A stretch of DNA of 64,000 nucleotides, from the NCBI RefSeq assembly GCF_913773635.1, contig NZ_CAJYGQ010000007.1:302807-366806 (forward strand), given 5' to 3'. The DNA comes from an uncultured Mucilaginibacter sp. GTDB lineage: Bacteria > Bacteroidota > Bacteroidia > Sphingobacteriales > Sphingobacteriaceae. Below, piece after piece: positions 8,952-18,685 of this stretch. Positions within the stretch are counted from its first letter, which is position 1. Every line of letters starts with the position of its first letter. Position numbers and translations under genes: made by a program. The notes beneath the pieces were generated by a model that saw only the letters and a list, made by a program, of their open reading frames with translations, did no database searches and had not been told where the DNA came from.

Positions 8952-9482
8952 AAGTATGGTTTATTAAGGTTAATTTTCATGAACCTCACATAAGTGAAGT
9001 TGTGTTTAATCTTAAATTAACCAACCCTCGCGGCCGGTGTTAATTCTTAGCTTCAAAGTTGCCCGCTGTTCTCTCATATTTCGTGCCACAAAAGTTAATA
9101 TTTGTTTGATAATCAATAAGCTATAATTGTGGTAATAATGAATCATGAATTCCTCTTCAAAAAACTACATAATTTTGCAAAGTGTATGTAAAACGCAACT
9201 ATGAAATTATAAGCTATTGAAAAACAATAGTTAAGGTAATTGACTTATTGCAAATCTTATAAGCCAGCCTAAGACTCGAAGGCCTTTTTACTAATAATTA
9301 ATAGCCAGCAAATGAGTAGCTTATTTAGTAGCCGGTAGCATTTATTATTTGTAACGTTTATAGCGCAATCATGTAACAATAGTATGATTATTAAATATTT
9401 AACATAAAGAAATTGAACTTTTGCACTCCTCTTCTGTAGAAGATTAAAAACTATTAAACATCATCAGTCTGGACAAAATTTT
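8952..9482. other. AT-rich intergenic region upstream of the beta-barrel gene
   Basis: 531 bases without a credible gene. It is AT-rich and must hold promoters for both flanking genes. TAATTTTG at 9170-9177 matches the Bacteroidota -7 element, but I find no TTG at the proper distance upstream. AACTTTTG at 9416-9423 is a near match without a -33 box. No RNA gene or repeat was recognised. Confidence 0.5.
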
Positions 9483-12479
9483 ATGAAACGCTTTTTAGCC
9501 TTTTTTGCCCTCTTTTTAGCCGCGGCATCATTTACAAAAGCACAAACCGGCCGCGAGGTGCACGGTATGGTGATAGACTCAACAAAACAAGCTTTACCTG
9601 GCACAACCGTAAAACTTATTACCGACGCTAAAGACAGCGTTACAACCATTGTTAGTGGAGAGGGTAAATTCTCGTTCAATAACGTAAAAGGCAGCAAGGT
9701 TACGCTTACCCTAACCTCAATTGGGTATGAAGGACTCATTAAGCACTTTACTTTAGACAAGAGCAACCAGCCGGCCGATTTTGGTACAATTGTGCTTAAG
9801 GCCGAATCACGCCAGCTGGGTGTAGTAACCGTTGTAGGTACCAACCCTGTAACATTAAAAGAAGATACAGTTGAGTACAAAGCCAGCGCTTACAAGGTGC
9901 GTGCAAACTCGCCAGTTGAAGATCAGCTGAAACGCATACCGGGAGTTGATGTAGATGCGCAAGGTAATGTTAGTGCCCAGGGTAAGCAGGTTACACGCGT
10001 ACGTATTAATGGTAAAGACTTTTTTGGAGGTGATGTGCAAACAGCCACCAAGAACTTACCTGCCGACTTGGTTGACAGCTACCAGATTGTTGACGATTAT
10101 GGCGACCAGGCAAATATAACAGGCATTAAAACCGGCGAAGCCAACAAAATATTAAACATCACCATACGTAAGGATAAAAACTACGGCTATTTTGGCCAAA
10201 TAACAGGCGGCGAAGGGTCAGATGCCTTGCCAAAAGGTGAGGGTAGCAATGGTAACCGTTATGTAGGTTTGGTAAATGTTTTTAAGTTTAATAATGAACA
10301 GCAAATTGCTGTATTGGGCAACTTAAATAACACTAACGTAAACACCTTTTCGTTTGGCAGTCCTACCGGCGGCGGCGGTGGTGGCGGCTTTGGAGGCGGC
10401 GGTCGGGGCTTTGGCGGTGGCGGCGGTGGCCGTGGTAACGCAGGCCGTGGTGGTGGTAGCAGCCAAACCAGTAACACAAATGGTATTAACACCACAAAAA
10501 CCATAGGCACCAACTTCCGCGATCAGTGGGGTAACATGTCGGTTTATGGAAGCTATAGCTTTGAGGATAAAGGAATATATACTCAAAGCAAAAACTATCA
10601 GGAAAACATAGGTACAGTACCAACCGTGAGCGATCAAAACACTACACAAAATGATAACAATACCAACCACCGTTTAACCTGGAATATGGAATGGAGGCCT
10701 GATACGTTAAATTACTTCAAGTTAAATCCAACTTTTTCTTATTCAAGCACCGGGACTGTTGCTGATGAGTTTTTAAATTCAACACGTAACGGCAGCCCTA
10801 ACCTTGTTTACAATACCCAAACCAACAGCACCAGTGCTGCACCAAATTATGGAGCTACATTGCTGTATAATCATCGCTTTAATGGCGTAGGCCGTAACTT
10901 AAGTATAAACGGTAACTTCAACTCAACACGTAATTTTAGTTTTGATAATCCTGTTTATACTTATGATGAAGCTACAGTAAACAGGTTGAATGTGCCGGTA
11001 AATCAGTTGGTAAACACTTATTACCGTTCGCTAACATCCGGAATAAGCCTGTCGTATATAGAGCCACTAAGCAAGGTTTCATTCCTGGAACTTAATTATG
11101 CATATAACCGTACCACTAACCGCAATGACAACCGTACTGATACTGTTGCTGCCGGAAATCAAATAAACAATTATCCATTAGGTACCAGCGATTATAATTA
11201 TACCTTCACCACACACCGTGTAGGCTTAAATTACAGGTTTATTAAACCTAAATATAACCTCACCCTCGGTGCCGGTGTATTGCCAAGCACACTGGAAGGT
11301 TCAGGAACATCTTTTGATGCCATAACTCAATCAGTAGTTAGGCCAGTTACAGACAAGCGCACGTTTAACTTTGTTCCAACAGCGCGTTTTAGCTATAACT
11401 TCTCACGCAGCCAATCGCTTAATTTTAATTACAATGGTTCAAACAACCAGCCAACTTACAATCAGTTGGTGCCGGTAATTAATTTCTCAAACGCATTGTA
11501 TCCTGTTCAAGGTAACCCGGCTTTAAATCCGGAGTTTACCAATAACTTTAATTTGCGTTACAATAAATTCAGTTTTGAAACCGGTAACATATTTTTCAGC
11601 AGTTTGAGTTTCAATCAAACCAATAATAAAATTGTAACTACATCTACCGTTTACCCGGTAAGATTCACTCCTGCAGCGTTGGCTGCAAACCCAGGCCTTA
11701 ATTCGTTCAAAAATACTGTGTTTTCAAATTATATGAATGTTGACGGTTATTACCAGGGACAGGCAAATGTTACTTATGCAAAGCCTTGGCAAAATCGTAA
11801 GTTCACACTGGTATTAAATGGTAGCATTACTTATACTAATAACCTTTCGTTCACCAACAGTGTTGATTCAAACAACGTTGCTACACCTTTTGTAAAAAAC
11901 GTATCTAAAAACCTAGCCTTTGCGCCATACCCAAGGTTTAGGGTAAATATATTAGATAAGATTGACCTGGAAACAGGTGCGCGTTACACCATTAACAGAA
12001 CTACTAACACAATTGATGCTCCGCGTGCAATTGGTAACGCCAACATCCGAACGTTAGACCTGACATTAAGCGGTAAAAACTACGTTTTAAAAGACTGGAC
12101 TTTAGGCTATGATTTTACACGTACAGTTAACTACGGCTATAGCTTTGATGTTCCAAATCCTAACATTTTAAACCTATTCGTTGAGCGCCGCTTCCTGAAA
12201 CAGAATGCTGCAACTGTTCGTGTTCAAGGGTTCGATTTATTTAATCAAAATACAGGATTTTCAATTGTAAACGCCAATAACGTACGTACCCAAACTCAAA
12301 CCAATCGTTTAGGACGTTATTTCCTGCTAACGTTTACTTACAGGCTGCAGAAATTTGCAGGCCGTTCACCAATGCAGGGTGGTGATGGCGAGCGTCGTGG
12401 CCGTGGTTTTGGTGGCGGCGGGCAAGGTGGTGGCTTTGGAGGTAATCGTGGTGGCGGTGCCGGACCAACCATTGATTAA
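9483..12479 (+). CDS. TonB-receptor-like outer-membrane beta-barrel protein with Gly-rich loops
   Basis: 998 residues. Signal peptide 1-20; a carboxypeptidase-regulatory-like beta-sandwich at ~22-110; a plug-like domain at ~120-235 (segment RIPGVDVDAQG and RINGKDFFGGDV are typical of this class); the rest is a beta-barrel of the OMP_b-brl_3 type, rich in alternating aromatic strands (for example FVPTARFSYNFSRSQSLNFN). Two unusual Gly-rich tracts stand out: residues ~296-326, just after the plug region, and the C-terminal ~30 residues, a Gly/Arg tail after the last strand. There is no SusD partner next to it, so it is probably a stand-alone receptor or scaffold rather than a SusC. Ligand unknown. 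Confidence 0.85.
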   Translation: MKRFLAFFALFLAAASFTKAQTGREVHGMVIDSTKQALPGTTVKLITDAKDSVTTIVSGEGKFSFNNVKGSKVTLTLTSIGYEGLIKHFTLDKSNQPADFGTIVLKAESRQLGVVTVVGTNPVTLKEDTVEYKASAYKVRANSPVEDQLKRIPGVDVDAQGNVSAQGKQVTRVRINGKDFFGGDVQTATKNLPADLVDSYQIVDDYGDQANITGIKTGEANKILNITIRKDKNYGYFGQITGGEGSDALPKGEGSNGNRYVGLVNVFKFNNEQQIAVLGNLNNTNVNTFSFGSPTGGGGGGGFGGGGRGFGGGGGGRGNAGRGGGSSQTSNTNGINTTKTIGTNFRDQWGNMSVYGSYSFEDKGIYTQSKNYQENIGTVPTVSDQNTTQNDNNTNHRLTWNMEWRPDTLNYFKLNPTFSYSSTGTVADEFLNSTRNGSPNLVYNTQTNSTSAAPNYGATLLYNHRFNGVGRNLSINGNFNSTRNFSFDNPVYTYDEATVNRLNVPVNQLVNTYYRSLTSGISLSYIEPLSKVSFLELNYAYNRTTNRNDNRTDTVAAGNQINNYPLGTSDYNYTFTTHRVGLNYRFIKPKYNLTLGAGVLPSTLEGSGTSFDAITQSVVRPVTDKRTFNFVPTARFSYNFSRSQSLNFNYNGSNNQPTYNQLVPVINFSNALYPVQGNPALNPEFTNNFNLRYNKFSFETGNIFFSSLSFNQTNNKIVTTSTVYPVRFTPAALAANPGLNSFKNTVFSNYMNVDGYYQGQANVTYAKPWQNRKFTLVLNGSITYTNNLSFTNSVDSNNVATPFVKNVSKNLAFAPYPRFRVNILDKIDLETGARYTINRTTNTIDAPRAIGNANIRTLDLTLSGKNYVLKDWTLGYDFTRTVNYGYSFDVPNPNILNLFVERRFLKQNAATVRVQGFDLFNQNTGFSIVNANNVRTQTQTNRLGRYFLLTFTYRLQKFAGRSPMQGGDGERRGRGFGGGGQGGGFGGNRGGGAGPTID

Positions 12480-12502
12480 CCGTTGGCTCATTCCAATACT
12501 AA

Positions 12503-12542
12503 AAAAGAAAACGCCCGTTAGCAATAACGGGCGTTTTCTTTT
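12503..12542. terminator. Bidirectional intrinsic terminator
   Basis: An 18-base arm (12503-12520, core AACGCCCGTTA) and its exact complement (12525-12542) enclose a GCAA tetraloop. A-rich on the left and T-rich on the right, it serves the beta-barrel gene on the plus strand and the receiver gene on the minus strand. Confidence 0.9.
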
Positions 12543-12563
12543 ATAATTATTAAGTGCAGGTTG

Positions 12564-12944
12564 TTACGATGCTTTTTGTAAAACGTTGCTTATGGTCTTC
12601 TCCAACTCATCTAAATCAAATGGTTTAGCAAGATAGGTTTCTGCACCGGCATGGCTGGCAAGTAACTGTATATCGCTATTGGCCGAAAAATAAACCACAG
12701 GAATGTTCTTTAGCTCATCGTTGGTTTTAAGTGTTTGTGTAGCTACAATACCACCGGCCTCGGGTATCCAGTTATCCATCAAAATTACATCAGGCATAAC
12801 TCCGGTAACTTTTTCAGTGATGTTATTACAATCAGTGTAGGTATGAACTTCCCAGCCTTGCTCTTCTAAAATGTAAGCGCAAATAGAAAGAATATCTTCA
12901 TCGTCATCAAAAATGACAATTTTGCGGTTAGTACTGTTATCCAT
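12564..12944 (-). CDS. Stand-alone CheY-like receiver domain protein
   Basis: 126 residues, a single response-regulator receiver: acidic pocket FDDDED (about residues 12-17), phospho-acceptor Asp in VILMDNWIP, and the conserved Lys in YLAKPFD near the C-terminus. No output domain. Such proteins act in phosphorelays or on protein partners; no kinase is adjacent. It follows the heme oxygenase by 85 bases on the same strand; a heme oxygenase makes the biliverdin chromophore of bacteriophytochromes, so a link to light signalling is possible but not shown here. Confidence 0.9.
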   Translation of the reverse strand: MDNSTNRKIVIFDDDEDILSICAYILEEQGWEVHTYTDCNNITEKVTGVMPDVILMDNWIPEAGGIVATQTLKTNDELKNIPVVYFSANSDIQLLASHAGAETYLAKPFDLDELEKTISNVLQKAS

Positions 12945-13003
12945 AGATGAAGTAGTGAGTATACAAACTTACGATATATTTTTATTTTACTATTTATAAA
13001 TAA

Positions 13004-13020
13004 GTTAGCCTGAAGGCTAC
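13004..13020 (-). terminator. Weak hairpin downstream of the heme oxygenase gene
   Basis: On the minus strand a short stem (TAGCC/GGCTA at 13006-13010 and 13015-13019, tetraloop) is followed by an AT-rich stretch, 10 bases after the stop codon. Candidate terminator only. Confidence 0.35.
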
Positions 13021-13029
13021 GTGTTTATT

Positions 13030-13608
13030 TTAGGACAGTTGCGCTTGATTGTGGTCAAACCACTGTTTAAACTTTAAGAAAGTCTCATTAGCGGAATCGA
13101 TAACAGTTTGCTCCTCAACGCTGCTTTTAGGTTGTAAATTCAATGATTCTTTGAATTTTTCCCACATTTCATTTGACTTATCAGCATATCCGTTAAAGAA
13201 AGACAAGCCTTTGTTGTTTTCTAATGCCAATTGTTGTGCCATCATTTTGCTTATGATTTTTCCGCCAAGTGTTGAGCCTTCAATTACGTAAAGGGCACCA
13301 AAAGCTTCAAGTTGATTATTAATGGGTGGAAGGGAGGTTTCAGGAGCCAAGGATAATGGTTCGGCACCTAAATCGCTAATATCCTTTGCCAGGGCCTCTG
13401 TTTTTCTGCGATCGGCATAGTCGGCTAAAATGGCCGGAGTAATGTATTGATCAATGCGTTTTTCAAGTGCACCAAAGTAGGTATAAAATAGTTGTAGCAG
13501 TGCGGCGTAATCAGCTTCTGAACGAATGGCTTTCATTTGGGCCACTAATTTTTTTTCGAGCTGCTGATGATTAGATAGCGTTTCTGTTTTAAGTTTTTCT
13601 GATAGCAT
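13030..13608 (-). CDS. Biliverdin-producing heme oxygenase
   Basis: 192 residues, all-helical heme-oxygenase fold. It should open heme to biliverdin, CO and iron. The proximal heme ligand is likely H14 in LSNHQQLE, and the distal-helix signature ALYVIEGSTLGGKII is clear in the middle of the protein. The length is right for bacterial HemO/BphO-type enzymes. The product could serve iron recovery or a bacteriophytochrome chromophore; the neighbouring receiver protein weakly favours signalling. It starts 27 bases after the small membrane protein, probably one transcript. Confidence 0.85.
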   Translation of the reverse strand: MLSEKLKTETLSNHQQLEKKLVAQMKAIRSEADYAALLQLFYTYFGALEKRIDQYITPAILADYADRRKTEALAKDISDLGAEPLSLAPETSLPPINNQLEAFGALYVIEGSTLGGKIISKMMAQQLALENNKGLSFFNGYADKSNEMWEKFKESLNLQPKSSVEEQTVIDSANETFLKFKQWFDHNQAQLS

Positions 13609-13635
13609 TAGCGCAAGGTAGATGTTTCAACACGT

Positions 13636-14100
13636 TTAATCAAGCGTATCAGGATAATACACTTTAAGGTCGTCAATTGTTTTTTCACGTGTAGGTTTAA
13701 CAGCTAGCATCAACAATATAATTGCTATTGCCATTGCAGCGTTTATTAAACAACCCGTTAATAGGAATACAACTACGTTAAATAAACCCATGCCCTCCAT
13801 TAACGCAAAACGCACTACATAAGCCGTAACATACTGCGGAAGCTTTTCACTTACCGGTAAACCGGTATCTATCTTTGATAGCAGGCTTTGAAATAAAATA
13901 TTGCTTAATAACACCGAAGCAACGGCCATAACCAAAGCAATAATGTTTAATAATCTATCCTGACCTTCACCGGGCCATAACACCAGTTCTGTGTGCTTAA
14001 GCATGAAAGCCACCCCTAAAAACATAACAACACCAATGCATAGTGCATAGGTTATAATTTGTAATGCCTTAAATGATGTAGGTGTGTTTGTATTGCGCAT
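13636..14100 (-). CDS. Small four-helix membrane protein of unknown function
   Basis: 154 residues with four hydrophobic segments (about 16-34, 47-67, 90-108 and 113-131) and a charged C-terminus. I do not recognise the family. It lies 18 bases downstream of yifB and 27 bases upstream of the heme oxygenase on the same strand, so it is likely co-transcribed. No function is proposed. Confidence 0.75.
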   Translation of the reverse strand: MRNTNTPTSFKALQIITYALCIGVVMFLGVAFMLKHTELVLWPGEGQDRLLNIIALVMAVASVLLSNILFQSLLSKIDTGLPVSEKLPQYVTAYVVRFALMEGMGLFNVVVFLLTGCLINAAMAIAIILLMLAVKPTREKTIDDLKVYYPDTLD

Positions 14101-14118
14101 AAAATTATAACTCTTGTA

Positions 14119-15657
14119 TTATCCTGCCCAACCTTCACGGTCAAGGCTACGGAAGTGAATGGCCTCGGCCAGGTGTTCCATATTAATGTTTTCGCTTCCG
14201 GCTAAATCAGCAATGGTACGGGCAACTTTAAGTATACGGTCGTACGCCCGTGCCGATAAGCCTAGCTTTTCCATGGCTCTCTTAAGCAGGTTTTGTCCGG
14301 CATCATTTATCTTGCATATGTCGCGCACCATTTGCGGAGTCATTTGGGCATTGCAATGCAAATCGGGTTTATTTCCAAAGCGCTCAATTTGTATATCGCG
14401 TGCTTTAATTACCCGCTCGCGAATGATCTCGCTTTTTTCGGCGAGCCTGTCAGATGCCAATTCACTAAAGTTGACAGGAGTAACTTCCACATGCAAATCA
14501 ATACGATCTAGCAGCGGACCCGATACTTTGCTCAGGTATTTCTGAACCACTCCCGGCGGGCATACGCATTCCTTTTCAGGATGATTATAATAGCCACAAG
14601 GACATGGGTTCATACTGGCAACCAGCATAAAGCTGGCCGGGTAATCAACCGTAAACTTAGCGCGAGATATAGTTACACGCCGTTCCTCTAGTGGCTGGCG
14701 CATCACCTCCAGCACCGTGCGTTTAAATTCGGGCAACTCATCTAAAAACAGCACACCATTATGCGCAAGCGATATTTCGCCGGGTTGTGGATGCCCGCCC
14801 CCGCCAACCAAGGCCACATCACTAATAGTATGGTGCGGCGAACGGAATGGACGCGTAGTAACCAGTGCATCGGCAGCGGCCATTTTACCCGCTACAGAGT
14901 GTATTTTAGTCGTCTCGAGCGATTCGTGCAAGCTTAGCGGCGGCATTATAGACGGCATACGCTTAGCCAGCATGGTTTTACCCGCTCCCGGCGGACCAAT
15001 CAAGATTACGTTATGGCCACCCGCTGCTGCAATTTCCAGCGCTCGTTTAATATTTTCCTGACCTTTTACTTCGCTAAAATCGCTGGCATAGTTGCACAAG
15101 CTGTCATAAAACTCTTCGCGGGTATTTACAAGTGTTCTATCGAGTTTTGTATCACCGTTGAAAAAGTTGAATACTTCCGTTATCGACTCAACACCGTAAA
15201 CTTCCAAATCATTCACTATGGCTGCTTCGCGGGCGTTTTGCTTGGGTAAGATGAAGCCTTTAAAACCTTCTTTGCGGGCCTGTATGGCAATAGGTAGGGC
15301 GCCTTTAATGGGATGCAGGCCGCCATCTAATGATAGTTCGCCCATGATGAGGTATTTATCCAGATCATCGGCTACCATTTGGCCGCTGGCCGCCAGTATG
15401 CCCGTAGCAATGGTAAGGTCATAGGCCGAACCTTCTTTACGAATATCGGCAGGGGCCATATTTACCACCACCTGCTGGCGGGGCATTTTATAGTTACAGT
15501 TTTTCAAGGCCGATTCTATCCGGAAATAGCTCTCTTTAATGGCTACATCGGGCAGGCCTACAATAAAATATTTGGTACCGGCAGCAATATTAACTTCTAC
15601 GGTAATGGTGGTGGCTTCAATGCCGTAAACCGCGCTGCCAAAGGTTTTTACTAACAA
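14119..15657 (-). CDS. YifB/ComM family Mg-chelatase-like AAA+ ATPase
   Basis: 512 residues. N-terminal ChlI/LonC-like domain (1-~165); AAA+ Mg-chelatase module from ~190 with Walker [10 protein letters not shown] and Walker [11 protein letters not shown]-terminal Mg_chelatase_C with the sensor-2 region [19 protein letters not shown]. In Gammaproteobacteria ComM is a hexameric branch-migration helicase that helps integrate DNA during transformation; the role in Bacteroidota is inferred from that. The start is TTG (15655-15657): [12 protein letters not shown] is the standard family N-terminus and no ATG lies nearby. Confidence 0.93.
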   Translation of the reverse strand: MLVKTFGSAVYGIEATTITVEVNIAAGTKYFIVGLPDVAIKESYFRIESALKNCNYKMPRQQVVVNMAPADIRKEGSAYDLTIATGILAASGQMVADDLDKYLIMGELSLDGGLHPIKGALPIAIQARKEGFKGFILPKQNAREAAIVNDLEVYGVESITEVFNFFNGDTKLDRTLVNTREEFYDSLCNYASDFSEVKGQENIKRALEIAAAGGHNVILIGPPGAGKTMLAKRMPSIMPPLSLHESLETTKIHSVAGKMAAADALVTTRPFRSPHHTISDVALVGGGGHPQPGEISLAHNGVLFLDELPEFKRTVLEVMRQPLEERRVTISRAKFTVDYPASFMLVASMNPCPCGYYNHPEKECVCPPGVVQKYLSKVSGPLLDRIDLHVEVTPVNFSELASDRLAEKSEIIRERVIKARDIQIERFGNKPDLHCNAQMTPQMVRDICKINDAGQNLLKRAMEKLGLSARAYDRILKVARTIADLAGSENINMEHLAEAIHFRSLDREGWAG

Positions 15658-15676
15658 GTGAATAAGATTATGTATG

Positions 15677-15712
15677 AGGCAATAAATATATTAAAATAAT
15701 AAAATATTGCCT
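15677..15712. terminator. Hairpin between the LpxH-like gene and yifB
   Basis: AGGCAATA (15677-15684) and TATTGCCT (15705-15712) are complementary across a 20-base AT-rich loop. It is a weak terminator candidate for the minus-strand phosphatase gene or part of the yifB leader. Confidence 0.3.
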
Positions 15713-15725
15713 ATGCCCCAGCGGG

Positions 15726-16508
15726 CTAATCTTGTACCTGGTTGGCTGTTAAGTTGCCGTTTTGCTCGAAATAACGTAGCTCAACTATGCCGTTAGCCAT
15801 AACCGCGTATGAATTGGAATTAATCCATTCGCCCAGGTTAACGTATTGGCTGCGCTCGTTTAGCTGCATAACCATAGGTACGTGGCGGTGCCCGAATATC
15901 ATATAATCATAATGCTGGGTTTGCAGTGCCTCGCGTGCAAAGGTAACCAGCCACTCGTTTTCAAAAAGTTTTTGCTCTTGCGGGGCAGCGTTGGCCAAAC
16001 GGCTATGGCCCGACCAGTAATTGGCCACACCTACGCCCAAATTGGGGTGCAAGCGCTCAAAAAGCCATTGGCATAAACGGCTACGAAACACCTTTTTAAG
16101 CAGCTTATACTTACCATCGCCGGGGCCAAGACCATCGCCGTGATGAATGAACAGGCGTTTGCCCTGTCGCTCAATAATTAGTTCATTACTTATTATGGTG
16201 GCATTCAGCTCTTTAACGAAGTAGTCAAACATCCACATATCGTGGTTGCCCTTGAACAGGTAGAGTTTAATGCCCGAATCAACCAGTTCGGCCAGTTTGC
16301 CCAAAAAGCGTATATAGCCGCGCGGAACTACGGTTTTGTACTCAAACCAAAAGTCAAACACATCACCTACCAGGAACAGTTCGGCGGCATCATGCTTAAT
16401 GCTGTCGAGCCAGCTTACAATGCGGATTTCGCGCTCACGGCTGCTGGTATAGCCCAGGGCGCCTAAATGAATATCAGATGCAAAATATATTTTGGTACGG
16501 GCCGTCAT
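15726..16508 (-). CDS. lpxH: LpxH-like UDP-2,3-diacylglucosamine diphosphatase (metallophosphoesterase)
   Basis: 260 residues with the ordered calcineurin-like metal motifs: SDIHLG near the N-terminus, GDVFDFW, GNHD, HHGDG and GHRHVP. The FDFW and GDGKY-like elements are those of UDP-diacylglucosamine hydrolases, which release lipid X and UMP in lipid A synthesis. The enzyme is a cytosolic-face peripheral protein. I use the ATG at 16506-16508; a TTG four codons upstream is less likely. It is 68 bases upstream of yifB on the same strand. Confidence 0.85.
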   Translation of the reverse strand: MTARTKIYFASDIHLGALGYTSSREREIRIVSWLDSIKHDAAELFLVGDVFDFWFEYKTVVPRGYIRFLGKLAELVDSGIKLYLFKGNHDMWMFDYFVKELNATIISNELIIERQGKRLFIHHGDGLGPGDGKYKLLKKVFRSRLCQWLFERLHPNLGVGVANYWSGHSRLANAAPQEQKLFENEWLVTFAREALQTQHYDYMIFGHRHVPMVMQLNERSQYVNLGEWINSNSYAVMANGIVELRYFEQNGNLTANQVQD

Positions 16509-16714
16509 CAGAGGCTTCAAAAATAGGATTTTAAAGGCAATGCTGAAAACGGTGAAAATCCGCTCCTGATCCCCGCCTTATTTACCCTTTATAATTCCAA
16601 AATTACCCCAAATATATACCGGCCCATCTCAAATTTAGTTGGCCTCAAATATTAAGCGTCATCAAAGCCTTTTTAGAACGATTGACCAGATGATTTAAGC
16701 CGCTCAGAAAAGCT

Positions 16715-17821
16715 CTACAACTCCCACCAAACTTTTTGGAATGCCGGACTGCCCACCACATACGGTTCGCCAAGGCGGGGCACGCTAACCTCAACGCCAA
16801 GCTTTGCGGCGGCGGGGAGGAGCTGGCGTACCGGGTCGTTCCAAACGTGGGAGCTTTCGGCAAATTTAGCCCAGTGTACGGGTTGCATGGTGCGGGCCTG
16901 CAAATCGTGCGCGGCCTGGGCGGTTTGGGTAGGGTGCATGTGGCTGTGCGGCCAGTTGGGGCTGTATTGCCCGCATTCTATCAAAGCCAAATCAAACGGA
17001 CCGTATTGCGTGCCTATGGTTTTAAAATGGTGGCCGTAACCACCGTCGCCACTGAAAAAGAGCTTGTAGTTGCCGGTTTTTATGACGTACGATGCCCACA
17101 GCGTTTTATTACCCTCCAGTGTACGGTTTGAGCGGTGCCGGGCCGGGGTGGCCGTAACGCTGATGCCGCCGGAGAGGGTATGGCTTTGATGCCAGTTGAG
17201 TTCTGTGATTTGGGCGGGTTTGTAGCCCCAGTATCGCAGGTGCGAACCCGCGCCCACCGGCACAATTACCTTTTTAACCTGATGGCGCAGTTTTTTGAGC
17301 GTGCGGTAATCGAGGTGGTCATAATGATCGTGCGATATGATGACCACGTCAATAGGTGGCATATCATCCAGGCCGTAGTGCGTGGCGCCTTTAAAGGCTT
17401 TGACCATGCCCGGCACCGGGCCGGCATTGCCGCTAAAAACCGGGTCGATTAATATATTGGTGCCCTGGTGCTTAATGAGTACCGACGAATGCCCGAACCA
17501 CACCACCACAGGCTTATCGCTGGAAAGGGTTTTAAGGTTGGTTTTTACCCAGGGCAGTTGCCGCGGCGGCACCACCGAATCGGGCTTGCCGAAAAACAGT
17601 TTCATCATGTTGCCGCCCTTAATGCGCGTTTGCACGGTATCATCGGGGTAGGGCAGGTTTTTAAACGCCCCGTTTTTGTAGTTGGGCTGCTGCTGCACCC
17701 GGGTAAGCGCCTCGCCCTCGGGGTTTCTGCCTAACGAGGGTAGCAGTTTGCACGCGGTAAGCAGGCAAAGTGTGGTGGCAAACAGGAAGTTGAAATATTT
17801 ATTTTTTTGGGCGAACAGCAT
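16715..17821 (-). CDS. MBL-fold (UlaG/NAPE-PLD-like) metallo-hydrolase lipoprotein
   Basis: 368 residues. A lipobox LLTAC (Cys24) predicts an outer- or inner-membrane lipoprotein. The metallo-beta-lactamase core has HDHYDH at 164-169, upstream WFGHSSVLI, and later segments FFSGDGGYG and PVHWAKF. This arrangement resembles the NAPE-PLD/RomA branch that acts on phosphodiester or lactone substrates; the real substrate is unknown. The gene is more GC-rich than its neighbours by eye. Antisense ORFs over it are artefacts. Confidence 0.85.
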   Translation of the reverse strand: MLFAQKNKYFNFLFATTLCLLTACKLLPSLGRNPEGEALTRVQQQPNYKNGAFKNLPYPDDTVQTRIKGGNMMKLFFGKPDSVVPPRQLPWVKTNLKTLSSDKPVVVWFGHSSVLIKHQGTNILIDPVFSGNAGPVPGMVKAFKGATHYGLDDMPPIDVVIISHDHYDHLDYRTLKKLRHQVKKVIVPVGAGSHLRYWGYKPAQITELNWHQSHTLSGGISVTATPARHRSNRTLEGNKTLWASYVIKTGNYKLFFSGDGGYGHHFKTIGTQYGPFDLALIECGQYSPNWPHSHMHPTQTAQAAHDLQARTMQPVHWAKFAESSHVWNDPVRQLLPAAAKLGVEVSVPRLGEPYVVGSPAFQKVWWEL

Positions 17822-17893
17822 ATGTTATGCTAATAACGCTATGGGATGTTAAAAGATTATAAGAAGGGGGGATGTTAGCAAACGTGTTGGATA

Positions 17894-18322
17894 TTATTGC
17901 TTTTTTGGTGGATTAAAACCATAGCGCCATTCATTAAGTTTTCCATTGGAGCTTTGTAAGCCTACACAATCCATTAACTCTTCAAAATACCCGCATATTC
18001 TATCCTGATCTTCTGAATCAAGCTGCAAGTTAAAAGGATTAAACCTTGATAATCCTTTACCTATATCTTGTTGAAATTTTTCTTCTGTGGGCTGATGGGC
18101 TGCTGTAACTAAAAAGTCTTTTGCGGCGGCATTTAGCAAAGAATTAAATTGGGGTTTAAGATTGGCATGAGATAAGCCATTGAAAGAAGTTGCTGGTTCG
18201 GCATCAAATTTTGACTTTTTTATAAATGCCTTAAGTTTGCTTTGCGCATCCTTATTCACTTTCATTTGACCACAAGCTATATAAGAACTGGCTATTAAAA
18301 ATAAAGTTAGAAAGGCTTTCAT
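17894..18322 (-). CDS. Exported hypothetical protein
   Basis: 142 residues with a clear signal peptide (1-~18, ending near ACGQ) and a mixed alpha-rich mature part with three Cys residues. No recognised domain. It lies between the MBL lipoprotein and the TcmP module and has the same AT-rich look as the latter. Confidence 0.6.
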   Translation of the reverse strand: MKAFLTLFLIASSYIACGQMKVNKDAQSKLKAFIKKSKFDAEPATSFNGLSHANLKPQFNSLLNAAAKDFLVTAAHQPTEEKFQQDIGKGLSRFNPFNLQLDSEDQDRICGYFEELMDCVGLQSSNGKLNEWRYGFNPPKKQ

Positions 18323-18685
18323 TGTTTAAATATAGAAATTATTGAGCTACTGTAAGCTTAGCAATATCGTGAGAGTTACATATTCAAAATAACTATATAC
18401 CATCTGCTTATTTTGAACTGATTGACAATTAAATATACAGATAAAAAAATGCATTGCCGAAATATATTTGATAGCAATATTACACTCGGGACGGCATTAG
18501 ACTGACAATATTAAAGCTAAATATTTCCACAGTGATGTTAGTAGCTCAATTTTGGGTTGATGGTGGGGGGATTGGGTGATGATGTGTTGGAGGCGGTGAG
18601 GTTGTTTGTGGGACAGGTGGTGGTTGTGGGTCGGATTTGATGTTTGATAGAAATGTTAGTAGCACATATGTGCCAACAGAATTAC
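18323..18685. other. Intergenic region with G/T-rich tract and a 14-bp direct repeat
   Basis: 363 bases without a gene. From about 18549 to 18642 the plus strand is almost only G and T with several G-runs. The tract is flanked by ATGTTAGTAGCTCA (18535-18548) and ATGTTAGTAGCACA (18653-18666), a direct repeat with one mismatch. The palindrome GCACATATGTGC (18662-18673) overlaps the second copy, close to the stop of the DUF5131 gene. Confidence 0.6.

Noticed and set aside
10259..10670. Minus-strand Pro- or Ala/Thr-rich ORFs opposite the Gly-rich tract
   Set aside because: They are the antisense reading of GGC/GGT repeats, with no start context or homology that I recognise.
16736..17734. Several antisense ORFs over the MBL lipoprotein gene
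   Set aside because: High GC keeps alternate frames open; the minus-strand frame has lipobox and metal motifs.
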